Shown here one piece after another: positions 36,901-50,500 of a stretch of DNA of 64,000 nt. This DNA is from Ampelocalamus luodianensis (taxonomy: Eukaryota > Streptophyta > Magnoliopsida > Poales > Poaceae): positions 75,712,428-75,776,427 of the forward strand of contig CM070618.1 of NCBI GenBank assembly GCA_036346255.1. The letters run 5' to 3'. Numbering within the stretch: position 1 is the stretch's first letter; each line of letters opens with the position of its first letter. A program made the translations under genes and the position numbers. The notes under the pieces were generated by a model, which searched no databases, had not been told where the DNA came from, and saw nothing but the letters and a program-made list of their open reading frames with translations.

Positions 36901-39900
36901 TGACTGAGTGTTATTTTTTTGCATGCAGTATGAATTTTCTTGTATGGCCTAACTTTTATCTTTTGACCCAGCTCATTGGACCCTATGCTCTTGGTGTTTT
37001 GCCAAAAGCAAATTTTTTTGCCGAGCTTGTACATTCTATGGATGATGGTCCTGTGAAACTGATTGATAGCACTGCAAAGTCCGTTCCTGCTCTAGCAACG
37101 ACACATCCAAAAAGTTTATACAAAGTCAAGGAGCCAGGGATTGGTATGGGCCATGGCTTCAAATTGTCATATATTTTCATTATATATTGATTATTGATTC
37201 TCTCTCTCTCTCTCTCTCAGCTGAAAGCGGGGTTCGTGGCTCACATCTGACTCCAGCAAGTACAGATAAAATCAAGAAAGATAAGAGCACTGCCATTCCT
37301 CGAAGACCTGATTCATCTTTGAAATCATCTATTCAGACTTCTACTCCAATGAGGCGTATGAAACTTGTAGATAATTCTTCCACCAATCCAAAAACATCAG
37401 AACGTAATTTTGGACAGAGGGACATCTCATTAACATCTCGTACTGGAATAATGAATAATTCAACTGCTAAAAAAGGCCATCTCACAGAGTCAGTATCTGT
37501 GAAAGATATTTACACTACGCCACAGGCTGTTTCTGTGCCTGTTGTTGTACCCAGAGACATTTTAGAGGACAAAGCAGTAGGCAGTGTTAGTAGAGGAATT
37601 GGAGGCAGAACTGCAGTCCCAGATGATTTTCGCAGTCCTGTTCACTCAAGAAAACCCTCACTTAATGGTGGTGCTGGTGATAGTGACAGCTTAGTAAGAT
37701 CTATGCTCACTGAACCAGATGTTTGCTCAGAGGGTTTGTCTGGCTTAAAATTCTCCTTCGGACTAATTCCATATCACAAGAAAGAAGAATCCGACGATAC
37801 AGATAAAGGAGATGTTGCACAAATGGCAGAAAAGATGGACAGAACAGTGTCTTTGGAGCATCCTCTGCTGTCAAATGATGATAAGTGTATAGCTCTTTTT
37901 TATCTGTTCTTAAACATTGAAGCCCTGCAGTTTTGCTCATTTTTGGCGATTTAACATAGAACTCTCTCACTGTAGCCTTTGAATCACCATGCTCAACTAC
38001 AGAAACAACCAGGGTCAAATATGTTAGAGGAGGTGTGTATGTTAACTGATGTTGCCAAGGGCACAGTTTTGTATCTACTCTGAAGCTGCAGTCTACTTCC
38101 CCTAAAAATAGTTTTCTGATATTAACTCCTTTTGCAGTTGCTGTGCCACTAGGAAAAACAAAATCTCTTGTCGAGAGGTGGGAAAAGAGAGATACTTCTA
38201 ACATCCATTGTTCACTATCAACTGGTTCTTGTGGTGATCGTGCAGTGAGAGCTGACAGCCCTCCCTCCCTTCTGGTGTGTACTCATAATTTGAGTGTAAT
38301 TAATTTCAACATGATTTGAGTAGTTCCTTTTGCTGAAACCATTGCTGCTATCCTGGATCTTATTTATTTCTCAATAAATAATTTCTTGCATACTTATTGT
38401 TATATGTTATGATAATTTAAAATTCTGAATCCTTTGGCTTTTGAGTCCGTAGTCCCTACTGCTACATGTTTGGAGATAGAAATGATGATCAAGTGTTTTC
38501 AGAAACCAGATACAAAATGCATGGGAGCAGTCATGATATAATGTTGTATGGACTTAACAGTATGCTGTTGGGAGATTGAAGTGATATTGAAGTATTTTCA
38601 GAAACTATATACAGAATACAAGTCAAACAAATATGACTTTACCTTTGCTCTATTGTTGTTTGTTCATGCACTCTAGTGTTTGCGAAATTTCTTTTAGCTG
38701 TTCAAATTATTATATTTGGTGGTGATTGTAACGGACAGACAGAACCAAGTCAGACATATGAAAAAGACTTGTCAACAGTGGACGAGGTGATGACTCCAAT
38801 CAATTTGATGCGGAACCATGACGAATTCGTAAATGCTGTGAAATCTCGGTTGACAAAGCTAGAGGTGATCCCTTCTGTTCTTTACTTACGGACTTCTGTT
38901 TGTTATCAGCCTCATATGCATCATGGAATTCCTTCCGTGAGCTTACATCCAACAAATAGAGATGATCTCGCAAAACTTCTATTATTTATTTGTTGGTGCA
39001 ACATGTGAGTGCCTAAATTTTACCTGGCAGTTTTCTACAGATGAAGAAGCTCTTTAATACTCTTTTAAGAACTTTGAAATATGGGAAAATTGGGCTAAGT
39101 TTCTATAGGTTCTTCAATACAATTAGAAAGCTTAACATTAACATCTGTTTTTTTAAAAAAATATTTGTCATAAATGATTTAATGGCTTTTTCTGAAAGAC
39201 AACTGATGTGAAATGTATGTTATCAAAATGGAGTTGAACAAAATCTATTGTCTTTCGCTTCTTTTAGGTTTGTGTACAGAATGTACATGTTCTTGTGAAG
39301 CAGTGTTGATTAATCACCTAAACATCGAAATATGTTATTTGTGATAGCCCAATATAGTATTAATGTTAAGTGTGTCCAGATGATGTGGCATGTCTTTGAG
39401 CAAAATGGTATCAAAGGAGCAATTGCTGCTGTGGCAAAGTTGCCCGACAATGCTGTAAGTTTTTCTTGAGATGTTGTGATGGTTATACATGGCTATGCTT
39501 AATATTTTTTTTATGCTACTAATGGTTGAGTTTACAGGTTCAAGCTGATGTTGTTTGTACTCTCAAGGAGAAGCTTGATCTTTTCAACCTAGACATTTTC
39601 TCAAGCTTCCTACCTGTTCTTGCGGGGTTACTGAACAGCAAAACTGAAAGGTAATATATTGGATGTTTTATTTCATTGCATGTTGGTTCTTAGTGGACTG
39701 TGTGGTAAATGAGTAAATGACAACACGCGAGCACACCCAAGAGGATGCCCATGCATACAACTACTTGTCTATATTCTTGGAAGTCTGTCCTTAATTGAAA
39801 GGGTAGATCATGGAAATGTTTCAGGCCCATGTAAATATGCTGCAATATGTGAATCATGCAAATATTGGAATCCTATAGTAGAAAAATGATTGGTTTAGCT

Positions 39901-40640
39901 GTAAGTATGTCTTATGGTTACTTGCCTCAAATTTACAGGCATGCTACGGTTTCTTTGGAAATGTTATTGGATCTTATAAAGATTTTTGGGCCAGTAATTC
40001 GTTCAACATTGTCAGCAAATTCAGGAGTTGGAGTTGATATTCAGGCTGAGCAGAGGTATGCACATCAACTATACTCTGGGAAACGAATGTTTGGTTTGCT
40101 AGTGGACATTGCAAAATTTGCCTATTGCTAAAAGACACTGGGTGTGAGTGTGAGGTGACAAGTGGGCACTGTCCCTACATTTTCAGTGAGACACTGTTGT
40201 CCTAAAGCAAACCACTGATTTGTTGCAGTGTCCTGTAGCCTATTGTCCTGGCTGGGAGTCTGGGACCTAGATTTGTCAAAGATAAATTGAACAGTTACCA
40301 ACTTATCTGATGTAATGCAGGTTGCAGCGTTGCACCCGGTGCTTTAACCATTTGCAAAAGATTCAGCAAGTTCTACATCCGTTGATTATGTAATTCCTTT
40401 CCTTTCCTTTGTCAGATGTTTCATCCTTTGATTTATCAGATGTTGCCAGTTGTTTTTATGCATCATCTTTTGGTCCTTTTTGTATCACTGTAACTAGAGA
40501 TAAGCCACTCACTATGAGGGACTAGTGTTTCTGATGTTCTGCAATTTTTTCATTTGTTTTGTTGCCACAGGCGAGGCGGTCAATCAGCACAACTTGCTCA
40601 AGAACTAAATCTGTCTTTGCAAGACATGGTGGTGATCTGA
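33913..40640 (+). CDS. KTN80: Katanin p80 WD40 subunit (microtubule-severing complex)
   Basis: Regulatory/targeting subunit that brings the katanin p60 ATPase to microtubule branch points and crossovers. Inferred exons: 33913-33943, 34523-34653, 34751-34868, 35410-35739, 36022-36092, 36603-36677, 36752-36895, 36972-37143, 37221-37886, 37976-38032, 38138-38274, 38739-38864, 39380-39454, 39538-39650, 39939-40055, 40321-40389, 40571-40640; phases agree and give 833 residues, normal for the family. Residues 1-300 form the WD40 propeller (IKLWDLEEAK, LKIWDIKKKG, VKVWDLTAGK, VKFWDLETFE). Residues about 310-640 are a basic, Ser/Thr-rich disordered linker. The last 150 or so are the con80 domain that binds p60 (EFVNAVKSRLTKLE, GVDIQAEQR, ELNLSLQD). 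Start is the first ATG, MDPEKRGYKL, matching family N-termini. Confidence 0.95.
36427..36538. repeat. 56-bp direct duplication in KTN80 intron 5
   Basis: Two almost identical 56-base units (36427-36482, 36483-36538) beginning CTAGTTTGAACTTGC. They lie 65 bases before the acceptor of exon 6 and are pyrimidine-rich. Confidence 0.85.
37197..37219 (+). repeat. (TC)n microsatellite forming the polypyrimidine tract of KTN80 exon 9
   Basis: An uninterrupted TC repeat runs directly into the CAG acceptor at 37218-37220, so the microsatellite serves as the polypyrimidine tract; its length could affect splicing. Confidence 0.7.
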
Positions 40641-41546
40641 AATTTGTCGGAAGCTCATCCATACGACAGAGTGAGAGTAGATATCATTCTTTTTGGCAAA
40701 AAAAGTGCCATACAGCTTGTGTAGCTTGTTGTCATAGCTTTGCAAGTGAGCTTTGCAATTGTGTTTTGACTTGCCCTGGATTAGGCATTGTTCCCCGTTG
40801 TATATGTGAGCTTGGCTGTGCATCAGTCTGTAATTAACCGCATTTACTGTATGGGCAGCCCGAAACGAGGGAGAGGAAAGGAAAGGAAACAAACATCTGT
40901 TAATTTTATTTGGTTTCAAGTCTCAACTCTTTTGCCACTTGACTCCAGGTGGTGGGATGTACCATGTATGAATTGTTTCCCACGCAATCTGGTGTTAGTT
41001 TTATTTGGTTTGAATGCTCTGTTTGACTTAAAAAAATCACCAGTTGACTGCTACGGACTTATCATTTGATTACTTTCTAAACTCTATTTCCTTAGCTCCT
41101 AATCCTAAGAAAACAATCTAGAGCATTATGTTTATTCTAGATGTCATTTCCAGGTTTGTGTGCAAGCCATTCTGGCAAATGCTATATTTTTTTCGCAATG
41201 TCACTCCATCCTTATGTTCGGTTCTCCTTATGTTCGGTTCAGTTCTCGAATGGTAGTATGTCAGGTCAAATTTGTGTTCCATTTGAGAATTTCTATTTCT
41301 TCAACTCCACTCCCCACCTGTCCCCACCTGTCGGCCACGAAACCAGTACGCGCAGAATCACATCAGTCAGGTTAAAATAACACCTTGAGGCTTAACAAAC
41401 CCAAATTCCAAACCCACCGCGTTACGTAAATACAAGTACACACCGACCGACTATAAGTCTATAAAGCGGCAGTCCAAAGCAGTTGGTCGCCACCGTCGCG
41501 TTGGACCCCGCCGGAGAACCCGCCACCGCTGCTTGCGGAGGAGATC
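40641..41546 (+). other. KTN80 3' UTR and SCAMP promoter
   Basis: About 0.9 kb between two genes on the same strand. The first part is presumably the KTN80 3' UTR; the GC-rich last 150 bases are the SCAMP 5' UTR. No further gene is seen. Confidence 0.5.
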
Positions 41547-44500
41547 ATGGCGGGGAGGTACGACCGCAACCCCTTCGAGGAGGACGACGTCAACCCCTTC
41601 GCGGTGAGTTGAGTAGTAGTACGCTTGTAGCTCGCTCGCCGTAGCTGTACCCCCGCACCGCGCCTCGGCGGCGCTTCGTCTAGCCGTCTGGGAGCTTGTT
41701 CCCGCGCTCCCGCACATGTCTAATCGAGTTGCATCTCGGATTGACTTAGTTGGTGCTCGTCTCTGGTTGCGACGCCTCGTTTGGTCCCGCCCGCCGTGTT
41801 GGGTGCTTGGCTCTGGCCGAGTTGTTGGTGCTAGGGTTAGTGGTTTAGGATATTTGGTGAGGGGGATTCGATGGCGGGATGCGGGTTTGTGCTTGTGCCG
41901 TGGTGTTCGCTGATTACGAGGTGCGACGAGTGTAGGGTTATGATGTATCTGTTATGGGGTTTCAAGGGAGAAATGATGTTTCAGTTTGGAAATTGGATCT
42001 TGGCTTGGGGTTAACTTAGGATTTGTGGTCATATTAAGAACTGCGCAGTGCAGTGGGTGTGTAGAAACTTATGAAATGGGTGATTTGCTCTTGGAGGTGT
42101 TGGTAGCATAAGATAAATGGGATAATTTGCACTTTACGGGCTTGTTTGGATAGAGAAGAATTAGAACCAATCCCTTCAGATTGGAAGGGATTTTAGTTCA
42201 AATTCTGAGTCAATCCAAAGGGATTGAGTCGGAGAGATTATTGATGGCACGAGGAGATTGAAAGTTGTCTCTGGCAGTATTTGTTAAACGATGTCTATCT
42301 CTACTCAATCTCTTCTCTGAATATTTGATCGTAACTGAATTGTCTGTTGCCGTTGTGGCGTTGTCGTTCGGATACTGTAGCATATCTAGCGAACGGTTTC
42401 AGATTTGTTTCTTGTACTGTGAGTTGATCTTCAGATCGCACATGTAATCATCTGGATATAAATACAAAGCCTGAGAACCTGAGAAGTTATCTCGGTCAAA
42501 CATAGTTTTCACAGTATTAACATCTAGTGTGGTAAGTGGTAGTTGCAGATTGGCGGGTGTGCATGTGTCTGGGTCTGCAAGTGCATGTATTTGTGCGTGT
42601 GCGTGCATGTGTTCCATATAAGACAAGAAACATTTTCTGTACTGCCAATTTAGAACTTCAGGCCAATAATTGTAGACAAGGATAACTGAATCGCCAGAAG
42701 CTTCTAACGTTGGAGTTGTTTTCTTAACTATTGTTTGGTTGATTTTTTAAGTGTGTCATGTTCTGCAGGGTGGAAGTGTACCTCCTGCTTCTAATTCTCG
42801 GATGCCACCTCTTCCTCATGAACCAGCTGGCTTCTATAATGATCGCGGTGCCACAGTGGATATACCTCTTGATTCAACTAAGGTACATGCACTTCCATTG
42901 AGCTTGTTAATGTTATGGGATTCCATATTTAACAAGTTCTGTTCTGCCCAAGAAAATCAGATTGTACTAACTACTAAGCTTTTTCACTCCAATACTGTAA
43001 ATCTGTAACTCCGGCGCATATGCTTCCTTTTCAATGAATTTTTCAAAAGGCCATGCAGAATGCAATTGATCAAGTAGTGCTGGTCACACTATTCTTTTTA
43101 GATATCATTGATTCCAAAATTAATTCCAGATATCCTTTCATTGTTGTATTTGTGGTTGATTGCTTATGCGGTGCATGTCTATATGTAAATGTAGGACATG
43201 AAGACAAAGGAGAAAGAACTGCAGGCAAAGGAGGCTGAGCTAAACAAACGGGAAAGGGTATGCTTATGAATAGTCACATGCTATCTTATATGTCATCTGA
43301 TTTATTGCTGTGTTCAACAGTATACGATTAAAACCATGGCTTTATGATTCGAAAAATGGTTCTAATGCATTCAATAGTCAACTTCCCCCTGGCTAAAATC
43401 CTAACATATCCTGGATGATATCTTGCAAAGCTCCTGGATGTTGTCGTATTATTGTGGTTAAATATGTAGTACATAGCCAACAAAAGTTTCTGTGACCTTT
43501 ACTTTTCCGGAGTTATGGAAACAGTAACCATGGTGCAGTATGAAAACTAGTGAGCTATAGCTGACATGGAATTACCGCAGAAATCGGACACTTAATAGAC
43601 CTCACCGCTCTAACCATTGATTGAATATTTGAATCATCGACAGTGTACCTTTGGTTCGAAATAATGAGCAAACATGGGATTTCTATGGAGACACTTATAG
43701 TGCTACAAGGTGAAGGGCGATAATGCCAGGCCAAACTAGCTATCGTTATAAAAAGATCACATCTGGACACCACTTTGTTTTTCTAAAAAAGTTGTTGTAT
43801 TGTTACTAAATCCTAAATCCACACAAGAGAAAACTTTCAACATAAATGTACAATATGCTGAATCCCTGAATCCAAGAGTGAGCTGATTTTTACTCAGAGA
43901 AGAAGCTTTGCTTCAACAATGTTTCACATGATTGAAACAACCCAGATGTGCTTGCAAGCAGGGATTAAAAAACTGGCCGGTAACCGCCGGTTACCGGATT
44001 TACCGGTGGGGTCCGTGAGATCCAATCCCGGGCGGATTCTCTCCGGTCTACCAAATTCAAATTTCAAAATTTGAAATTTGGCTGGTTTTTAATCAAATTC
44101 ATGCGAATTTTGTCCGGATTTCCACCGGGAATTCCGGTAACCGACCGGTTACCGTTACCGCCACCTGGCCGGGATGTCATCCGGAAATGGGTTTTCAATC
44201 CCTGCTTGCAAGCATTCACTTGTATTTTCTTTTTTTAAATGCGCTACCTGATGTTTTATGTTCCCTGACACCCAGGAATTGAAAAGAAAGGAAGAAGCTG
44301 CAGCCAGAGGTATAATTCTTTCTGTAGCTTAGTAATTGTAATTAATTTTTGTACATTTCTAGCAAAAAATGTTTGAAGATAGGAAACAGATATACAGGAT
44401 ATTGTTGGTGCCAATTGGTTAATGTAACCTGGAAACATTTTTCTTGTCAAGTTTAATTTAGAGCTTGGGACTTTAACTATATTTTCATATCATGGAATTT

Positions 44501-47500
44501 GCTGAAAAGTTCCCTTTTTTGTATATTGATAGTTTAGAGATGCTCCTTTTTATGTTATATGTTACATTTTGTGTACCATTCTGGCTATTTCAGCTAATTT
44601 AGTACTTAGGCTTTTGTTGTTACAGTACATTTTACTTGTTACTTCTGCGTTTCACTTGCAACTTTATAATTTCTTCCCTTTCTTTTGGCAGCTGGTATTG
44701 TCATTGAAGAGAAAAACTGGCCACCATTTTTGCCCATTATTCATCATGACATTTCAAATGAGATACCAATCCACCTACAAAGGATGCAGTACCTTGCATT
44801 TTCTTCATTGTTGGGTAAGTGTTGGTTCTGGTTTTAACTCTTCCCTCGTGGGAAAAAAAACTGACACAGGGAGTAAAGTACCTGGCCAAACCACCATTTT
44901 TCTAAATCCTTTTGTTCAAATATTGTGAACAGAATGCTGCCTGAAGGTCTCACATACTGCCCAACTAATGAACTTCCACTGAATCAATGCCATTGCCACA
45001 CTATCTTTTAGGGTGAATCTGTCATTATCATCTGAGAAGTGGCATGAGAAAACTGAAGCATATTTCAAAACAAGTTTAATTTCAACAAACTTCTCTTACG
45101 TTGACATTATGTACTTTTAAGAGATTTTTGAACAAATTTGCAGCTTCTGCCTTATTGCCAAAAGATAGTTCTTGGTAATGTAAACCTTATTAAGTTATTA
45201 TTGAAGTATAAGCATTTGGTGCCTACTCTTTTTTTTTTTTTTTGAGGTTGGGATTGAATTTCCAACCAGGGATTAAAAACCCGGTACCGGACCAAATCCC
45301 GGCCAGGGGCCGGGAACGGTAACCGGCCGGTTACCGGAAATACCGGAAATTTTTCGGCTGAAATTAGCTCGAATTTGATTAAAAACCATTCAAAATTCAA
45401 AAATCAGAATTTGAATTTTAAAAACCTGAGAAAACCGGCCGGGATTTCATTTCCCGGTACCCACCGGTAAATCCGGTTACCGGCGGTAACCGGCCGGTTA
45501 CCGCCGGTTTTTGTTTCCATGTTTCCAACCATCATAAAAAATGTCGAAACAGGAATACCATTTAGTGGTGGGCTTAGATGATTAGCAGACATTAAAGTTA
45601 GGAGATGAGAGCTAGAGACTACTGTGCACTCCACCAAGATGCTTATTGTGCAAACTTTAATGTCATGCAGGATTGACGGCCTGTCTTTTTTGGAACATCA
45701 TTGCGACTACAGCAGCATGGATTAAAGGGGAAGGCATGGCTTAGTACCTTACTGTCTAGTTCTTGTGGAGCAACTGCAATCTACTCTTGACACTTGAAAC
45801 TAATCTGGAGGTTCACTTCAATAGGTGTTATGATCTGGCTGCTAGCCATTATCTACTTCATATCTGGTGTCCCTGGGGCCTATGTGTTATGGTATCGCCC
45901 ACTTTATAATGCAATGAGGTTGTGTATATGCTTCTGCTTTTGTTATTTATACATATTGTTTCTTCATATGCTTCACACCTTGTGTTATTGAAATGCATGT
46001 TACAGGACTGAAAGCGCTTTGAAGTTTGGATGGTTTTTTCTGTTTTACTTGGTAAGATTCTTACCATCTAGTATTAGACTAAAGGCTTCCCACATTACTG
46101 GCTGCATAAATTGTTAACATTCCTTCTCTTTTTTTCTTTTTTCTTTTTTTGAAGAAAAGCCTGATATCCATTCATTGCTAATGATATTTGCCCCTTCCAG
46201 ATCCATATACTATTCTGCGTCTGGTCAGCTGTGGCTCCCCCATTTCCTTTCAAAGGAAAATCATTGGCGTAAGTGTTACATAATATATATTAGTAATATT
46301 AGTTCATTTGTGTCATGCATAAATCTGGTAGTTGCTTGAGGCTAAGCAGCAAAGTTGGAGCACTGGGTACATCCTAAAAGAATTTTCTGGCTGTAGTTAT
46401 TCTTACTACTCTTAATATATACTATTACATTGACTAATAGAGGTACCACTCATGTAATGTGTCAAAAAAATTTGGGCTGTTTGGTCCACTGTCCACGAGT
46501 GCTGGATTGCTTTTAGGTTACATCTTCATAGTTATCAGGTGTTGCTGCTAATTTTTAGGCTAGTATACCTGGGCCAATCCTATTGCTACTTAAACTATCA
46601 AGAACACTGTAGTATGTTATGAACCTTAGTTCATAATAGGGTAAACATCCGTCGGAGGGAGATCGGACGGCGACGACTTGAGGTAGAACAACGTTAAATG
46701 AAGAGGGCACCGATTGGGGGAGAGATGGATAGAATAGGCATGGGGGAGAGACCAAGCTAGACTTAGGGACTTGGAAAATACTTTTTTATTATTGATTGCT
46801 TGCTTAAAGAAGATACAATGTCATCTCTTTTATAGAGATAACTTGACTTGACCCTTAAGAAAGAATCTCTAAATTATAGAAACAAACTAACTGAAGATAA
46901 GCTTCCAAATTAACCAAATCAATCTAATCCCTAATAAAGGAAACTATTTATGGGCAAATAGTGCACACATGAATAGTAACCACACCCATGACATTACACC
47001 CCTCTTGGTGAAACAGCTCGTCCTCGAGCTGCAACATAGGGCGATAAACTCCTCCGATGGGGTGGGCGAAATCTGTTACAGCATCATCTTCAACGTCGTC
47101 TTCATCGACTCCATCAAGTTGTCTGGTAGGGATAGCTCGGCAGCAGAAGCCATGGTGTTGGCTCTGATACCAACTGTAAGGTACCTAGTACATTACAAGG
47201 GATAAACACCGTGGAAAGGAGACCGATGACGACGGTTAGAGGTAGAACGACGCTTAGAGGAGAGGGCACCTTGCTAGGGTAGAAAGGATCTAGATTAGGG
47301 AGAGGGACTTGAGAGTCTTGAGACTAATTCATATTATTCCTTCCTCCCAACAATTACAATAAGTCTTCTTATATAGAGGGCTCTTCTAATAATTATGGAT
47401 AAAATCAATCTAAATGATGACCTTCCTAACTAATAGGTAACTTTCCTAACTAATAGATAACATTCCTAACTAATAGATAACCTTTCCAATTAACTAATCT

Positions 47501-50500
47501 CTATACAAGAAAACTAATCAACTATTTAGGAAAATAGATATTCTTATTGAGGAAGGTAATCCTTTCCCAATCCTGACGCGACAGTACCAAGTATTGTTCA
47601 CGTGTGTGAATAGTAATTCCAGCACATGACAACTTCTCCGCTCCTTGACAAGCAGCTCGTCCTCGAGCTGTGGCAGCGGCCATGGCTACAACCCTTGGAA
47701 GCCCCACGTCAACGAAGTATAGCGCTTCCGGCTCCCTGTCATGTTAGAGTATGTCGACGCCTTGAAGATTGCCGTCTCCACACGCTTGAAGTGGAAGCCC
47801 GATTGTTGATGCGGCTCATCATACCGGCACAAGTGCCAAGCCACCCTTTGATAGGTTTTCACCATAGGAACCTCCAACGTTCCCTTGGATGGTTCCGCAG
47901 CTGTTGGAGCTCCAGGCTGCAACGCTGCCGTTGCGCCTTGGTGCTCCGCCGCCTTCGCCTGATGAGTCGCCGCCTCGCCTTGGAGCTCCGCCGCCGCTAG
48001 ACATGGCGCAAACGTTGCCGCTGCTGTTGGGTGCAGCGTCGCCGCTGGCGGGAAAACTCTGCCACCCTTGGGAGTGGAGGTCACGCCGCCGTTGGCAGTT
48101 GTAGTTCTACAACCGCTTCCTCTAGCGCAGTTGCCGTCACGCCTTGCCGCATGCACCATGTGCGTGGGCTTTGGGAGAACCAGTGCCGCCTCCGTATAAA
48201 AATGGCGCGCCGCTTGAAAAGGCTGCGTCCTCTGTATTGGAAGAAGGCGTAAGGTGTGCATGGTTGTGCCTCCACCGCTGCAGCCTCTAGTAATGTTGCA
48301 GCCCGCCTTGCCTTCTTCATCTCCACTGTCGTTGTCTTCTCCTTCACCATGAAAGAGTAGGCAGCAAAAGGACACTCGGCATCGGAAGCCATGGTGAGTG
48401 GCTCGATGTCGCCAGAGGGCTGTCGAGCGTGCCATCTCTAGTATGGCGACGATCGCCGTGGGCTGCAGGCCGAGCAAGCCATCGCCGGGCAAAGAACGAT
48501 CGGCTGCGGGGCTACGCCGAGCAAGCCATCGCTTGGTGTGACGGTCCCTGGTTTGCCTACCATGAACATCTCATTGAGGATGTCAAGCTTCGCCAAGATT
48601 TGCTTGAGCATGGCGTCAATCTCCTTAGGACCGGAACCATCGCTGCCTACCATGGTGGTCGCAACGATCGGCTCTGATACCAATTGTAGTGTACCTAGTA
48701 CATTACGAGGGATAAACACTGTGGAAAGGAGACCGAGACGGTTAGAGGTAGAACGAAGCTTAGAAGAGAGGGCGCCTTGCTGGGGTAGAAAGGATCTAGA
48801 TTAGGGAGAGGGACTTGAGTGTCTTGAGATTAATTCATATTAGTGTTTCCTGCCAACGATTACAATAAGCCTCCTTATATAGAGGCTCTTTGTTGTGGAC
48901 TCATTTGTCGGACAAACGTATCAGCATCGGCATAAGACTATTGTGTCCGGTTCGGACACTACAGCAGTTTCGGTTTCAAAAGTTTCTGATGATGCAGTTG
49001 CAATACTTGACAAATCTGAGATGTTCGGCAATACTTGACGCTCTGAGATAGAGTCCGGTTCGGCTACAACGTCTTCACGTCATGACTAAAGAGTTGAGTT
49101 CGGATTAACTAGTATTTGCTATTCTATAGATAGATGAGTTTGTTTCGGAAGTTGTAACTTAATGATAGAAAGCCTATTATTAGTATGGTTTGTTCGGAAG
49201 GGCTCTCATGCATATAAGAGATGCCGGCTACTATTTGAGAAGGCAATAAAGAAATTACTCCTAGCAAGCAACAAGCGATCGAGCCTTCGTTGATTTGAAA
49301 CCACCAAACCACCCGTAGGAGATTTGTACTATCACGTATCGTGCATTATACGAACTGCAATCAAGCCATAACATCTTTGGTATCAGAGCCGACGATTCGC
49401 CGGCGAAGTTCTCTGCGCGTCTCGCTAGCCAAAGTCCCCTGTGTTCTGATCGCCGCCGAAGTTCTCTGCGCGTCTCTCGCTTGCCGAGTCGCCGGTGTTC
49501 TTGGTTCGTAGTATTCAGCCATGGACGATCACATGAAGACACAACTGGACACAATGCTACGTATGCTACAGGACCTGACTGCATCAAAGGAGGCTATGGA
49601 TAATAGAATTGCAGCGTTGGAAGCTTCTGGCCGTGAGGACATTTCCGGCATACGAAGAGGAACTGGTCACCCTCGACCGAAGGGCGATGACGGGGATTAC
49701 ACTTTTGGAATCCGCGGAGCGCCTCGATTCCATAAGTTGCTATTTCCGACTTACGATGGGAAAGAAGATCTGTTATCATGGCTAAATCATTGCGAGCAAT
49801 TTTTTCAAGGACAACGCACGATGGAGGAAGAAAAGGTGTGGCTAGCGTCATATCACATGACAGGAGTCGCACAACAATGGTATTACCGACTCGAGAGAAA
49901 TCAAGGCGTCCCTTCGTGGCCACGTTTTGTGGACCATGTAAACCTTCGGTTTGGACCACCCATCCGAAGCATCGCCTTGGGCGAACTCATTCAACTCCGA
50001 CGCACGGGCACGGTCGGCGATTATCAAGAGCGGTTCTTGGCTCTCTTATGTCGTTGCGATGACATGACCGAATGACAACAGGTACAAATTTTTACCAATG
50101 GGTTATGCAATCCCTTACGCACTGATGTGGAACTTCAGAACCCTACAACCCTGGAAACAGCGATGAGCTTGGCACGAGCTTATGAGAGGCTACTTGAGGT
50201 CGATGATGATGATGACGTCCGACCGATGATCAAAGCACCGGTAGCTAGTAGGACGGCCAACTCCAACCACGCATCCTTGTTAGGATTCAACACGGCCAGA
50301 CTCCGAAAGGATCCCAAGTCGGTGCACCCACAACAGCAGATCCTCGCACTTCACGGCATGAAATCGCCGAACTCAAAATTCGTGAGTTTGACGTCCGAGG
50401 AGATGGCCGACCGTCGATTGAAAGGTCTCGCTTCAACCGCCTGAAAAGTTTTCACGTGATCACATTAGCAAATGCTCTATGAAGGGAATCTATCTACTAG

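Noticed and set aside
42137..42260. MITE-like start GGGCTTGTTTGG in SCAMP intron 1
   Set aside because: Only one end is recognisable; no inverse end or target-site duplication found.
47686..48492. 268-codon minus-strand frame
   Set aside because: Internal region of the composite retroelement; low-complexity with no gag knuckle or pol motif, so not listed as a gene.
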